This document shows, one piece after another, positions 17,400-26,686 of a stretch of DNA of 64,000 nt. The notes beneath the pieces were generated by a model, which searched no databases, was not told where the DNA came from, and saw only the letters and a list, made by a program, of their open reading frames with translations. The position numbers and the translations under genes were made by a program. The number at the start of each line of letters is the position of its first letter. The stretch's first letter is position 1. Source of the DNA: Lacinutrix mariniflava (GTDB taxonomy: Bacteria > Bacteroidota > Bacteroidia > Flavobacteriales > Flavobacteriaceae); NCBI RefSeq assembly GCF_001418015.1, contig NZ_LIQG01000026.1, positions 868,001-932,000 of the forward strand. Reading direction: 5' to 3'.

Positions 17400-18530
17400 A
17401 TGTCCGGAATATACATACACATACCATTCTGCAAGCAAGCTTGCCATTACTGTAACTTTCATTTTTCGACATCATTGAAAAAGAAGGAAGAAATGATTGA
17501 TGCGCTTATTTCAGAAGTTGAAATGAGAAAAAACGACTTTAAAAATGTAACCGTAGAAACTATCTATTTTGGAGGCGGAACACCTTCATTGTTGTCTTCA
17601 GAAGAAATAAAAAAAATAATAGATTCGGTTTACAAAAATTATAAAGTTTCAGACACACCAGAAATTACTTTAGAAGCCAATCCAGACGATTTAACTAATA
17701 GTCGCATAATTGAAATATCTAAAAGTCCAGTAAACCGACTGTCAATAGGTATTCAATCTTTTTTAGAAAAAGATTTAAAACTCATGAATCGTGCACATAA
17801 CACTTCCGAAGCACATTCGTGTTTAGAAGAAGCTGTCAAGCATTTCGATAATATTTCGCTCGATTTAATTTATGGTATTCCAGGCACTACTAGCCAAGAA
17901 TGGATAGAGAATATTGATACGGCTTTAAGTTTTGGCGTTAAACACATTTCTAGTTATGCATTAGTGGTAGAGCCTAAAACGGCTTTAAAATCCTTTATAG
18001 ATAAAGGTGTTATTAAAAATACTCCTGACGAATTAGTAGAAGAGCAATTTCATATTTTAGTAGAGAAGTTAGAAGCTAATAATTATGAGCATTACGAGTT
18101 GTCAAGCTTTGGTAAAGCTGGTTATTTTAGCAGGAACAATACTGCGTATTGGCAAGGTAAACATTACATTGGTATTGGTCCATCTGCACATTCTTTTAAC
18201 GGGAAACAGCGTGGTTGGAACGTAGAGAATAATACAAAGTATATAAAAGCGATACAAAATAATGAGTTGCCAATAGAGATGGAAACCTTATCGCTAAACG
18301 ATCAGTATAACGAGTATATTATGATAAGTTTAAGGATGGCTTGGGGAGTTTCAATTAAAAAAGTACGTGAAGATTTTGGCATTACTTTTGAAAGTTATTT
18401 ATTGAAACATTCGCAAAAGCACATAAACGAACATTTGTTGTATATTGAGGATGAAACGCTAAAAGTGACCAAAAACAGCAAATTCTTGAGTGATGGAATT
18501 GCTAGTGATTTGTTTAAAATTGATTTATAA
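17400..18530 (+). CDS. hemW: Radical SAM haem chaperone HemW
   Basis: 376 residues. The radical SAM cluster motif is CKQACHYC near the N-terminus (HIPFCKQACHYCNFHF), with the aromatic context of HemW. SAM-binding GGGTPSLL and LEANPDDL follow, and the C-terminal HemN-like domain includes NNTAYWQGKHYIGIGPSAHS. Unlike HemN proper, the N-terminal extension is short and the CxxxCxxC is followed by NF, as in HemW, a haem-trafficking protein often misnamed coproporphyrinogen III oxidase. A haem-handling role is interesting beside the haem sensor operon further on, but the gene is common in the phylum. Confidence 0.9.
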   Translation: MSGIYIHIPFCKQACHYCNFHFSTSLKKKEEMIDALISEVEMRKNDFKNVTVETIYFGGGTPSLLSSEEIKKIIDSVYKNYKVSDTPEITLEANPDDLTNSRIIEISKSPVNRLSIGIQSFLEKDLKLMNRAHNTSEAHSCLEEAVKHFDNISLDLIYGIPGTTSQEWIENIDTALSFGVKHISSYALVVEPKTALKSFIDKGVIKNTPDELVEEQFHILVEKLEANNYEHYELSSFGKAGYFSRNNTAYWQGKHYIGIGPSAHSFNGKQRGWNVENNTKYIKAIQNNELPIEMETLSLNDQYNEYIMISLRMAWGVSIKKVREDFGITFESYLLKHSQKHINEHLLYIEDETLKVTKNSKFLSDGIASDLFKIDL

Positions 18531-18532
18531 AA

Positions 18533-19000
18533 ATGAATAAAAGAACCTTTACAAGATTAGTATTTTTAATTTTTATTTCTATTATAGCCTTTAATTGTGG
18601 TTCAGACGATGATGGAGATAACGATACAACTATTATTAATAAAGCAAAAATAATTGGCGTTTGGTATAAAGTTGGCCAATGCCAGGAACAGAACAATTAC
18701 ACGTTTAATACAAACCTGGACTATGAACTTTTAGATTCGGGAAATATAACGTGTAGCGATAATGAGTTTAACACTTTTAAATACACAGGTAATTATAATA
18801 TTATTAATAATGAGTTGTTTTTTAACCAAGAAACAGACGAGATTATTATACAAGGTACTACTTTAACAACTCAAGATTTTGAAGCCAATTCATCAACAGA
18901 ACATATAATAGAAACCTTAAACGATGCCAATTTAACAATAAAAACAACTGTTACGTCAGATATGGGTATAACGACCTATAGCAACAGTTTCGAAAGATAA
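18533..19000 (+). CDS. Lipocalin-like lipoprotein
   Basis: 155 residues. The lipoprotein signal ends IIAFNC (Cys about 22), followed by an acidic linker (GSDDDGDND). The mature domain begins IIGVWYKVGQ, the GxW motif of lipocalin-like folds, and continues as short strands. A ligand-binding, lipid-anchored periplasmic protein is likely; the ligand is unknown. It follows hemW by 2 bases and is probably cotranscribed with it. Confidence 0.72.
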   Translation: MNKRTFTRLVFLIFISIIAFNCGSDDDGDNDTTIINKAKIIGVWYKVGQCQEQNNYTFNTNLDYELLDSGNITCSDNEFNTFKYTGNYNIINNELFFNQETDEIIIQGTTLTTQDFEANSSTEHIIETLNDANLTIKTTVTSDMGITTYSNSFER

Positions 19001-19010
19001 TAAAGATTAA

Positions 19011-19757
19011 ATGCTAGCAACAATACAAATAAAATCAAGAAAAATTAAAATAGATTTATCTAAACCATTAGATATTTCTATGCCTTTACGTGCCTCTATT
19101 AAAAATGCAAATGCATGGTATGTAGATGCTCCAAAAATAGAACCCGTAGTTATAGATAACTGGATAGCTAGTGTAAAAGAAGGAGCAGCTATTAATTTTA
19201 ATAATATCTCTTTTAATCCACATGCTCATGGTACGCATACAGAAAGTGTTGGGCATATTACAGAGAAGTTTTATAGCATAAATAAATGCTTAAAGCGTTT
19301 TATGTTTACAGCCGAAGTAATTACTGTAGCACCAGAAGTTGTTGGAGAAGATAAAGTGATATCTAAAAAACAAATTCAATATTTACTAAAAAGGAAATCT
19401 CCAGAAGCATTGGTTATTCGTACAATGCCAAATACAAAAGATAAAAAATCGAGACAGTATTCGCATACTAATTGGCCTTATTTAACAGAGGAAGCTGCTC
19501 AATTTTTAAAAGAAAAAGGCATCTTACATTTGCTAATAGATTTGCCAAGTATAGATAAGGAAAAAGACGAGGGAAAACTATTGGCACACAAAGCCTTTTG
19601 GGATGTTAGTGGAGAAATAAGAACCAATGCTACAATTACAGAGTTAATTTATGTACCCAATAAAGTAGAGGATGGTAGTTATATTTTAAACCTACAAATT
19701 GCACCTATAGAGAACGATGCGACACCTAGCAAACCTGTTTTATACAAGATAGAATAA
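19011..19757 (+). CDS. Cyclase-family (kynurenine formamidase-like) metal hydrolase
   Basis: 248 residues. The family motif HAHGTHTESVGHI (about 64-76) provides the metal-binding His/Asp set of the cyclase/KynB superfamily, and DVSGEIRTNATITELI lies near the C-terminus. The kynurenine pathway is not represented nearby, so the substrate cannot be assigned. It is 2 bases upstream of the DUF4230 gene and sits in a compact cluster of unrelated small genes. Confidence 0.8.
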   Translation: MLATIQIKSRKIKIDLSKPLDISMPLRASIKNANAWYVDAPKIEPVVIDNWIASVKEGAAINFNNISFNPHAHGTHTESVGHITEKFYSINKCLKRFMFTAEVITVAPEVVGEDKVISKKQIQYLLKRKSPEALVIRTMPNTKDKKSRQYSHTNWPYLTEEAAQFLKEKGILHLLIDLPSIDKEKDEGKLLAHKAFWDVSGEIRTNATITELIYVPNKVEDGSYILNLQIAPIENDATPSKPVLYKIE

Positions 19758-19758
19758 T

Positions 19759-20370
19759 ATGGAAATAATTTTTGGAATCATATTTGGAGGTTTGTCAGCT
19801 TTAGGTGTGTCTACATATGTTAAACACATTCAAGGCAAAAAGTTAGCGCAAACACAATCTGTTATCCTTTTAGATAAGATTAAAAAGGTATGTAAAATTA
19901 TAAGTGTTGAAGGTGATTTTGCAGAAATCTACCATTACGAAGATGTAAAAGAACGATTTTTAAAACTCGTGTCGAGTAGAAAAAAAGCGTTAGTAATTAT
20001 AGATGCAAAAGCACATGTTGGTTTCGATTTATCTAAAATAGCTATGGATGCTAATCCGGAAACTAAAATGGTAACTTTAAAACATTTTCCGCAAGCGGAA
20101 ATACTTTCAATAGAAACAAATTTAAAGTATTACGATAAGCAAGATGGGATGTTTAATAAGTTTCAGGCTAACGATTTAACAGACTTGCATAACGAAGCCA
20201 AACTTCATATTCGAGAAAAAGTACCGCAAAGCGGCTTGTTTCAAATTGCACAAAAAGAAGCGCTAGATTCAATATTAATTATAGAGGGAATTGTGCAAAC
20301 CATTGGTTGGAAACTCGATTACACTGCATTAGAGGTGGGAAATACCGTAAAGAAAGAAATTAACAATTAG
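19759..20370 (+). CDS. DUF4230 domain protein
   Basis: 203 residues. One N-terminal membrane segment (IIFGIIFGGLSALGVSTYV) is followed by a domain matching DUF4230 in order: LLDKIKKVCKIISVEGDFAEIY, ALVIIDAKAHVGFDL and the C-terminal ILIIEGIVQTIGWKLDY. The family is widespread in Bacteroidota and of unknown function. The domain should lie on one face of the inner membrane. It ends this gene cluster. Confidence 0.85.
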   Translation: MEIIFGIIFGGLSALGVSTYVKHIQGKKLAQTQSVILLDKIKKVCKIISVEGDFAEIYHYEDVKERFLKLVSSRKKALVIIDAKAHVGFDLSKIAMDANPETKMVTLKHFPQAEILSIETNLKYYDKQDGMFNKFQANDLTDLHNEAKLHIREKVPQSGLFQIAQKEALDSILIIEGIVQTIGWKLDYTALEVGNTVKKEINN

Positions 20371-20408
20371 TTAATATTGAATTATGTTTTATTATGTGTA
20401 TTTTAGCG

Positions 20409-20440
20409 GTGTTAATAACACTTAATCGAATATATTTTTG
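20409..20440 (+). promoter_or_regulatory. Possible operator and -7 element
   Basis: A perfect 13-base palindrome GTGTTAATAACAC (20409-20421) lies 11 bases before TATTTTTG (20433-20440), which fits TAnnTTTG. Together they could form a regulated promoter for the small gene at 20514 and the MmcQ gene behind it. Confidence 0.4.
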
Positions 20441-20513
20441 TAGTGCTATGATAATGTTATAGTTAGTTGTTATTAATATAGTTTTATTGTTATAATAATT
20501 AAACCCAGCTATT

Positions 20514-20648
20514 ATGAACAAATTTTTACAATACATTAATGAGGTTTTAGAAAGTTTAGATATACATACCAGTATAAGATCTAATTCTAATCCCCGAAAA
20601 TCTTCATCTAGAACACAATCAAAAAATAACCATTTAGAAGAAAATTAA
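20514..20648 (+). CDS. Small hypothetical protein
   Basis: A 44-residue open frame beginning MNKFLQYINEVLESLDIHT, with a helical N-terminus and a Ser/Asn/Arg-rich polar tail. It lies alone in a 300-base gap, behind a TATTTTTG promoter-like element, and ends 24 bases before the MmcQ gene. No family is recognised. Confidence 0.45.
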   Translation: MNKFLQYINEVLESLDIHTSIRSNSNPRKSSSRTQSKNNHLEEN

Positions 20649-20672
20649 TTCTTTTTCTTATAAATTTATGTC

Positions 20673-21038
20673 ATGAATATCGAACAAGTTAGAGCGTATT
20701 GTCTTAGTAAACCGCTAGCAGAAGAAACCTTTCCGTTCGATCAAAACACATTAGTATTTAAAGTAGCCGGAAAAATGTTTGCTCTAGCTCCTTTAAATAA
20801 ATGGGAAGAAGGTTCGGCTTCATTAAACCTAAAAGCAGATCCAGACTATTCATTAGAACTAAGAGCTCAATACGAAAGTATAGAGCCAGGATTTCACATG
20901 AGTAAAAAGCATTGGAATTCTGTTTACATCTACAAAGGCGAATTACAACCTAAGTTTATTTTGGAATTAATAGACCATTCTTATGCTATGGTTGTAAAAG
21001 GAATGACCAAGAAAAGACGTCAGGAAATACAGTTGTAA
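20673..21038 (+). CDS. MmcQ/YjbR family protein
   Basis: 121 residues, the typical length. Family motifs are visible: MNIEQVRAYCLSKPLAEETFPFD at the N-terminus, KMFAL and NLKADP in the middle, and KHWNSVYI and YAMVVKGMTKK at the end. The fold resembles a CyaY-like double wing and members have been proposed to bind DNA, but the cellular role is unclear. Monocistronic or joined to the preceding small ORF. Confidence 0.88.
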   Translation: MNIEQVRAYCLSKPLAEETFPFDQNTLVFKVAGKMFALAPLNKWEEGSASLNLKADPDYSLELRAQYESIEPGFHMSKKHWNSVYIYKGELQPKFILELIDHSYAMVVKGMTKKRRQEIQL

Positions 21039-21161
21039 AAACTACTGGTCGATAGATAATGGCTATTTAACGACACAATAATTTGGATAGAAAGAATTTT
21101 AATAAATAAGAGAGTGTATAAATTTAATTTCGTGGTATAATTAATTTTAGCCCTCGATAAT

Positions 21162-21443
21162 ATGAATTTTTTTAAGAACACTATTTTTTCAATACTATTA
21201 AAAAAGAATACCACCGTTGTAGAAAAAAGAAAGAGCCTTGAGACTGAGCTAGAAAAGAAGGAAGAACATTGTAAATATCTACATGATAATTTAAAACAAT
21301 TAGAGTTTATTTCTTGTTTTGAAATGTATTTGGATGGTAGAAAAGAAAATAGTTATTCTTTAAGTTTTCTTCAAGAGCTAAACGCAGTTAAAGATAGAGC
21401 AGAATTAAATACTCTTGAGGCTATAGCGTTTTTTAAAACTTAA
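21162..21443 (+). CDS. Small coiled-coil hypothetical protein
   Basis: 93 residues. Residues 18-50 form a charged coiled coil (VVEKRKSLETELEKKEEHCKYLHDNLKQLE); the rest is helical. It has no signal peptide, although the first 15 residues are partly hydrophobic. It precedes the LytTR-type promoter of the H-NOX operon by 13 bases. No family is recognised. Confidence 0.55.
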   Translation: MNFFKNTIFSILLKKNTTVVEKRKSLETELEKKEEHCKYLHDNLKQLEFISCFEMYLDGRKENSYSLSFLQELNAVKDRAELNTLEAIAFFKT

Positions 21444-21455
21444 AAAAAAACATTT

Positions 21456-21545
21456 CCATTCGTCGACACTTAAGCGTTATTCGTCGACACTTAAATCGTT
21501 CTAAACGAAATTTAAAATTTAAAATTATCAATTACGATAGCTTTG
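21456..21545 (+). promoter_or_regulatory. LytTR-type direct-repeat promoter of the H-NOX/FIST operon
   Basis: Direct repeats CCATTCGTC (21456-21464) and TTATTCGTC (21477-21485), both continuing GACACTTAA, begin 21 bases apart. The -7 element TAGCTTTG (21538-21545) starts 61 bases after the second repeat. The first gene starts 34 bases after the -7 element begins. This is the best-preserved repeat pair of the six sites in the window. There is no TTTG at the -33 position, which suggests dependence on an activator. The LytTR regulator at 27000 is the obvious candidate, giving autoregulation. Confidence 0.75.
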
Positions 21546-21571
21546 TAATTATTAAAACAAAAACCCTCGTA

Positions 21572-21985
21572 ATGGTGAAAAAACTTAAAATACTTCTTAT
21601 AGAAGACGATATGATAGAGATCATGAAATTGAATAGAACAATTTCAAGACTGAAACTAGATCACACTATAGTTGAGGCTAATAATGGAGAAGAAGCATTA
21701 GAAGTTTTAGAGCAAAAAGATAATCTGCCAGATATTATTTTGTTAGATTTAAATATGCCCAAAATAAATGGTATTGAGTTTTTAAAAATTTTAAAAGCCG
21801 ACGACGTTTTAAAATACATTCCAACAATTATTTTATCGACATCTAATAATAAAAAAGATTTGTTAGAATGTTACAAAACAGGAGTCGCTGGTTATGTAAT
21901 AAAACCATTAAAGTATGAAGATTATGTTAGTAAAATTGAAAAATTATTAGCATATTGGAGTGTCAATGAATTAATTGTAGTTTAA
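21572..21985 (+). CDS. Single-domain receiver (CheY/Rcp1-like response regulator)
   Basis: 137 residues forming one receiver domain: acidic pocket EDD (11-13), phospho-acceptor Asp59 (LLDLNMP), Ser/Thr at ILSTS, and Lys in the VIKPL motif. The insertion around KADDVLKYIPTIILSTSNNKKDL resembles the Rcp1 subgroup that partners phytochrome-like kinases. There is no output domain, so it may shuttle phosphate in the relay or act as a phosphate sink. It is the first gene of a seven-gene signalling operon and lies 3 bases before the H-NOX gene. Confidence 0.9.
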   Translation: MVKKLKILLIEDDMIEIMKLNRTISRLKLDHTIVEANNGEEALEVLEQKDNLPDIILLDLNMPKINGIEFLKILKADDVLKYIPTIILSTSNNKKDLLECYKTGVAGYVIKPLKYEDYVSKIEKLLAYWSVNELIVV

Positions 21986-21988
21986 AGT

Positions 21989-22528
21989 ATGAAAGGAATA
22001 GTTTTTACAGAATTTTTAGAGTTAGTAGAAGATAAGTTTGGTCTTGAAATGGTCGATAATATTATAACCAGTTCTACTTTAGAATCTGAAGGTGTTTATA
22101 CCTCTGTAGGAACTTATAGTTTTTCAGAAATGTTACAACTATTAGGGCATTTAAGTGAAAACACCGGTATTTCTATAGATAATTTATTATTAGTTTATGC
22201 AGAGCACTTTTTTAGTGTTATAGAAAAAAGTTATCCTGGACTTTTAGCAACTTATAAAGATCCTATTGAAATGATTTCTTCAATAGAAAATCACATACAT
22301 GTAGAGGTCAGGAAAATATATCCAGATGCTGAGCTTCCAACTTTTGAAGTTGTAGAAAAGACAAAAAATTCTTTAATAATGATTTATACATCTAGTCGAG
22401 CAATGCATCACTTTGGTTTAGGATTAATGAATAAAACATTTGAGCATTTTAATTCAACGGCTAAAATAGAATTGCAAAAAATTAAAGAAGATGGAACGGA
22501 AGTTAGATTTGTTATTCATAAAAATTAA
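21989..22528 (+). CDS. H-NOX (haem NO-binding, HNOB) sensor protein
   Basis: 179 residues, a stand-alone H-NOX domain of normal length. The family start MKGIVFTEFLELVEDKFG is present. The proximal haem ligand His104 lies in HIHVEVRKIYPDAELP, and the haem-propionate motif YxSxR is YTSSR (133-137). H-NOX proteins bind NO, in some cases O2, at ferrous haem and, in studied bacteria, control a histidine kinase encoded beside them. Here the PAS kinase gene begins on the stop codon (TAATG overlap), so that kinase is the expected partner. The protein is cytoplasmic. Gas selectivity cannot be read with certainty. Confidence 0.93.
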   Translation: MKGIVFTEFLELVEDKFGLEMVDNIITSSTLESEGVYTSVGTYSFSEMLQLLGHLSENTGISIDNLLLVYAEHFFSVIEKSYPGLLATYKDPIEMISSIENHIHVEVRKIYPDAELPTFEVVEKTKNSLIMIYTSSRAMHHFGLGLMNKTFEHFNSTAKIELQKIKEDGTEVRFVIHKN

Positions 22529-24486
22529 TGAGTGTAAACCAAACGGAAATATTAGAACGTGCTTTAAAAAGAGAAAAGGCGGCAAGAAAAGCTGCTGAGA
22601 AAATTCTTGAAGAAAAATCAAGAGAACTCTATTTAACCTCCCAAAGACTAGAGGAGCTATTAGACGAGAAATCTTCGCAACTAGAAGGTATTTTCGAAAA
22701 CATTTTAGATGCCTATGTTGTTATAGATTTAAAAGGCGATTTTATAAAATTTAATGAAGCTGCTACTAAACTTTTTGGATACGATATAACTCGAGATAAA
22801 ATTAATGTAACACACCTTATACACAAAGAAGACTATCAATATGCGATGTCTTCTTTTTTAGATTTACAGACTAAAGGTTTTTTTAAAGATTATGAAGCCC
22901 GAGTTTACACCAAGTCTAAGGAAGTAAAATGGGTACATATTAATGGAAGTATTGTATTTGATAAAAACAAAAAGCCAATTGCCGCACAAGGAATTGTTAG
23001 GGATATAACAGCACAAAAAGCATCTGCTGAAAAACTAATAGAGTCAGAAAATAGATTAGCATCTCTTATTGTTAATTTAGACAGTGGTATTGTTTTAGAA
23101 GACGAAAATAGAAATATAGTACTCACAAATAATAAGTTCTGTGAGCTTTTTGGTATAGATGCAAACCCTAAAGATTTAGTTGGTATGGACTGTGTTGCTG
23201 CTTCAGAGCGTAACAAAGTTTTGTTTAAAGATCCAGAAGGATTTTTAAATAGAATGCGCGCTATAGATTTAGAAAAGAAAGTGGTTATTGGTGACGAACT
23301 AGAGATGGTAGATGGTAAAATTCTAGAGCGTAATTATATGCCAATAATAATTGGAGAGAAGTCTAAAGGGTTTTTATGGACCTTTACCGATGTTACTTTA
23401 AAACGTACCTATAGAAAGAGTCTTGAGGCACAGAAGCAAAAATATTATAATATTATTGCGAATATGAATTTAGGAATGGTAGAGTTAAATAATAACGACC
23501 AAATCCTAATGGTAAACCAGAGTTTTGAGGAAATGTCTGGTTATACTGAGGCTGAAGTTATAGGAAAGAATGCAAGAACACTTTTTTCGTCTAAAGAAGG
23601 TGCTGGGTTATTAAAAGAAGAAAGGGAGAAGCGTAAAAAAGGTGAATCAAATTCTTATGAGTTTGAAGCCATTTGTAAAAAAGGAAAGAGAAGATATTGG
23701 TTGGTAAGTGGAGCTCCAAATTATAATTTAGATGGTGAAATAATTGGTTCTATTGGAATACATTTAGATGTAACAGAAACTAAAAATCTAGAATTTCAAA
23801 AAGAAAAATTATTAGAAAAACTTGAAAAAAGTAACGACGAGTTACAAGAGTACGCGCATATCGTTTCTCATGATTTAAAATCGCCATTACGCAGTATCGA
23901 TGCTTTAGTTAGCTGGTTAAAAGAAGATAATAAAGGAAAGTTAGATGCTGTAAGTCTTCAAAATTTCGGTCTTATTGAAACTACTTTAGAGAAGATGGAA
24001 CAATTAATTACAGATGTATTAAATTATTCTAGTGTAGGTGCAGAAACATCAAAAAAAGAAGATGTAGACATAGAAACTATGTTTAATGACTTAATAAAAA
24101 TATTATATATTCCAGAGCACATTATTATAAAAAAATGCAATGTTTTACCTGTTATAAAAGGCGATAAAACAAAATTACAGCAAGTGTTTCAAAACCTAAT
24201 TAGTAATTCGGTTAAGTTTATAGATAAGGACGATGGAAATATTATAATAGATGTAGAAGATTTAAAAAGCCATTATAAATTTTCAATACAAGATAATGGT
24301 ATTGGTATTGATAAAAAGTATCACGATAAAATATTTAAAATTTTTCATTCTTTAAAGAAAAGTAAAGATTCTTCAGGAATAGGTTTGTCTATTGTTAAAA
24401 AGATTGTCAATTTACATGAAGGAGAAATTTGGTTAGATAGTGAACCCAATGTAGGTACCACCTTTTATTTCACATTAAAAAAATAA
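22528..24486 (+). CDS. Soluble multi-PAS histidine kinase, probable H-NOX partner
   Basis: 652 residues without a membrane segment. A coiled coil (about 8-50) is followed by three PAS units, each with connecting helices: ILDAYVVIDLKGDFIKFN near 58, a second near 180-290, and NMNLGMVELNNNDQILMVN near 310. The HisKA domain has EYAHIVSHDLKSPLRSID (His about 448), and the HATPase has NLISNSVKF, DNGIGID and SSGIGLSIV. The N-terminal helix-PAS arrangement resembles H-NOX-associated kinases. Coupling to the H-NOX gene supports direct control by haem ligand state. Its HisKA and ATPase segments are strikingly like those of the second kinase in the operon. Confidence 0.9.
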   Translation: MSVNQTEILERALKREKAARKAAEKILEEKSRELYLTSQRLEELLDEKSSQLEGIFENILDAYVVIDLKGDFIKFNEAATKLFGYDITRDKINVTHLIHKEDYQYAMSSFLDLQTKGFFKDYEARVYTKSKEVKWVHINGSIVFDKNKKPIAAQGIVRDITAQKASAEKLIESENRLASLIVNLDSGIVLEDENRNIVLTNNKFCELFGIDANPKDLVGMDCVAASERNKVLFKDPEGFLNRMRAIDLEKKVVIGDELEMVDGKILERNYMPIIIGEKSKGFLWTFTDVTLKRTYRKSLEAQKQKYYNIIANMNLGMVELNNNDQILMVNQSFEEMSGYTEAEVIGKNARTLFSSKEGAGLLKEEREKRKKGESNSYEFEAICKKGKRRYWLVSGAPNYNLDGEIIGSIGIHLDVTETKNLEFQKEKLLEKLEKSNDELQEYAHIVSHDLKSPLRSIDALVSWLKEDNKGKLDAVSLQNFGLIETTLEKMEQLITDVLNYSSVGAETSKKEDVDIETMFNDLIKILYIPEHIIIKKCNVLPVIKGDKTKLQQVFQNLISNSVKFIDKDDGNIIIDVEDLKSHYKFSIQDNGIGIDKKYHDKIFKIFHSLKKSKDSSGIGLSIVKKIVNLHEGEIWLDSEPNVGTTFYFTLKK

Positions 24487-24488
24487 AA

Positions 24489-25622
24489 ATGAAAACAGTA
24501 CAGCTAGTAAAACATAAAAATAAAAATTGGGAGTATGTTACTAAAAATAAAGAGATAAAAGAACCTTTAGTTTTAGTGTTTGGTAATAGATTTATGTTAG
24601 AAGAGCCTACTGTTTATGCAGAAGTTAAGCAGTTTTTTCCAGATGGACATATCGTTTTCGCTTCTTCATGTGCCGAAATTTCATCTAATACTGTAAACCA
24701 AGATAGTATTACAATTACAGCAATAGAATTTGAAAAAAGTAAGTTTGTAATTAAAACTAGTAATATTTTAAATACAGATTTAGATAGTTTTAAAACAGGA
24801 AAAAACCTTATTGAACAATTACCACAAGACGGACTAAAATATGTGTTTGTAGTTTCGGAAGGTAGTTTTATTAATGGTAGCCAACTTACCAAAGGAATGA
24901 ATAATTCAACAGAAAACAATTTATTAATAACTGGTGGCTTATGTGGTGACGATGCTCGTTTTGAAAAAACACTAGCATCTTACAACGAAAACCCTAAAGA
25001 AGGAGAGTTAGTTGCTATTGGTTTTTATGGCGATACACTCGAAATATCTTTTTCAATACATGGTGGATGGACACCTTTTGGGCCTGAACGTATTGTAACA
25101 AAATCTGAAAACAACATACTTTATGAGTTAGATGGGCAACCAGCTTTAGATTTGTATAAAAAATACTTAGGAGACAAAGCAAAAGACCTTCCTGGTGCAG
25201 CTTTGTTATATCCTTTAAACGTTACATCTATAGACGAAAAGCAATCTATTGTAAGATCTATTTTAAATATAAATGAAGAAGAAAATACTGTAATATTAGC
25301 AGGAGATATTAAGCAAAACTCTAAAGTACAGCTCATGATGACTAATGTCGATAATATTGCAAATGCATCAGAACGTGCAGCAAGGCAAGCGTTAGAATAT
25401 AGAAAAAACAAGCCGGAATTAGCAATTTTAGTAAGTTGTATAGGTAGAAAATTAGTTCTAGATCAACGTGTTGAAGAAGAAATAGAGGAGGTTATAGAGG
25501 TCTTAGGTGCAGATACTGTAACGAGTGGCTTTTATTCCTATGGTGAAATAGCGCCTTTTCATGGAGAAGTAGCATGCCAACTACACAACCAAACAATGAC
25601 GATAACGCTAATGAGTGAATAA
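24489..25622 (+). CDS. FIST-domain protein (possible NosP-like sensor)
   Basis: 377 residues. The whole length is accounted for by FIST_N (GHIVFASSCAEISS, NNLLITGGLCGDDARF, GFYGDTLEISFSIHGGWTPFGP) and FIST_C (ILYELDGQPALDLYKKYLG, AILVSCIGRKLVLDQRVEEE, GFYSYGEIAPF). FIST proteins are small-ligand sensors paired with signalling proteins, and a subgroup called NosP has been described as haem NO sensors. Whether this one binds haem cannot be read here. It lies between two histidine kinases; its stop overlaps the start of the second kinase, which is the likely partner. Confidence 0.88.
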   Translation: MKTVQLVKHKNKNWEYVTKNKEIKEPLVLVFGNRFMLEEPTVYAEVKQFFPDGHIVFASSCAEISSNTVNQDSITITAIEFEKSKFVIKTSNILNTDLDSFKTGKNLIEQLPQDGLKYVFVVSEGSFINGSQLTKGMNNSTENNLLITGGLCGDDARFEKTLASYNENPKEGELVAIGFYGDTLEISFSIHGGWTPFGPERIVTKSENNILYELDGQPALDLYKKYLGDKAKDLPGAALLYPLNVTSIDEKQSIVRSILNINEEENTVILAGDIKQNSKVQLMMTNVDNIANASERAARQALEYRKNKPELAILVSCIGRKLVLDQRVEEEIEEVIEVLGADTVTSGFYSYGEIAPFHGEVACQLHNQTMTITLMSE

Positions 25623-26686
25623 TGAATTCATTATTAAAAAGACAACTACGCAAATTTTTAAGCGAAGAATTAAAAGAAAATAAAGAGTTAGCTGTATTTC
25701 TTAACGCTGTAGATAGTTCTTACAACAATTTTGAGGAACAATCAACAATGATTCAAAGAGCTATGGCTATTAGTTCAGACGAGTTATATGCTGCAAACAG
25801 AAAATTACAAAACGAAGCAGAAGAACAAAAAAAAGTTATCGATAAGTTAAAAAGCGTTATTAATACTTTAAAGTTTTATAATTTAAAAGAAGATGAGAAA
25901 TTAGAAGACGTTGAGTTAACAGGTTCGGGTTTAGTAGATTTTATAGATAGCCAAACCAAGGAAATTGTTGAGGTTAATAAACAAAAACAATCTATGTTAA
26001 ATGAGTTAGCGCATCAAAATCAGGAACTTAGTGATTATGCACACATGGTGTCTCATGATTTAAAATCACCATTACGCAGTATAGATGCTTTAACTACTTG
26101 GCTATCTGAAGACTATAAGGATGCTTTTGACGATGACGGAAAAAACACACTAAGTCTCATTAGAGATAATGTAGAAAAAATGGATACTTTAATTAATGGT
26201 ATCTTAGAGTATTCAACCATTGGAAAAGACCAAGTAGAAATTTATAATGTTGATGTAAACGGTTTAATTGAAAATATATTAAATAGCATGCATATTCCCA
26301 AAAATATTAGCATTACAAAAATAAATTTGCCAATTATAAAAGGAGATAAATATAGGTTGCAACAATTGTTTCAAAACTTAATTAGCAATGCTATAAAATA
26401 TAATAATAAAGAAAAAGGCACTATAGAGATAGTTGCCCAAGACCAACAAGAATATTGGCAATTTTATATACGCGATAATGGAAAAGGTATTGAGGAAACT
26501 TATTTTAATAAAATTTTTAAAACATTTATAAAGTTAGAAAACAGCCCAGAATCTACAGGTATAGGTCTATCTATTGTTAAAAAAATTGTAGAATTATATG
26601 AAGGTAAAATATGGCTTGAATCTCAAGTAAATATAGGAACTACTTTTTATTTCACCTTAAAAAAAAATCGTGATGGAACAACCTAA
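25622..26686 (+). CDS. Soluble histidine kinase, probable FIST partner
   Basis: 354 residues without a membrane segment or PAS domain. The N-terminal 135 residues are helical or coiled coil, with FLNAVDSSYNNFEEQSTMIQ, a region also seen in kinases paired with FIST/NosP-type sensors. The HisKA domain has DYAHMVSHDLKSPLRSID (His about 145), and the HATPase has NLISNAIKY, DNGKGIE and STGIGLSIV. Its catalytic core is a near copy of that in the other kinase of the operon. Both probably feed the same HPt. The start overlaps the FIST stop (TAATG), and its 3' end overlaps the HPt start. Confidence 0.88.
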   Translation: MNSLLKRQLRKFLSEELKENKELAVFLNAVDSSYNNFEEQSTMIQRAMAISSDELYAANRKLQNEAEEQKKVIDKLKSVINTLKFYNLKEDEKLEDVELTGSGLVDFIDSQTKEIVEVNKQKQSMLNELAHQNQELSDYAHMVSHDLKSPLRSIDALTTWLSEDYKDAFDDDGKNTLSLIRDNVEKMDTLINGILEYSTIGKDQVEIYNVDVNGLIENILNSMHIPKNISITKINLPIIKGDKYRLQQLFQNLISNAIKYNNKEKGTIEIVAQDQQEYWQFYIRDNGKGIEETYFNKIFKTFIKLENSPESTGIGLSIVKKIVELYEGKIWLESQVNIGTTFYFTLKKNRDGTT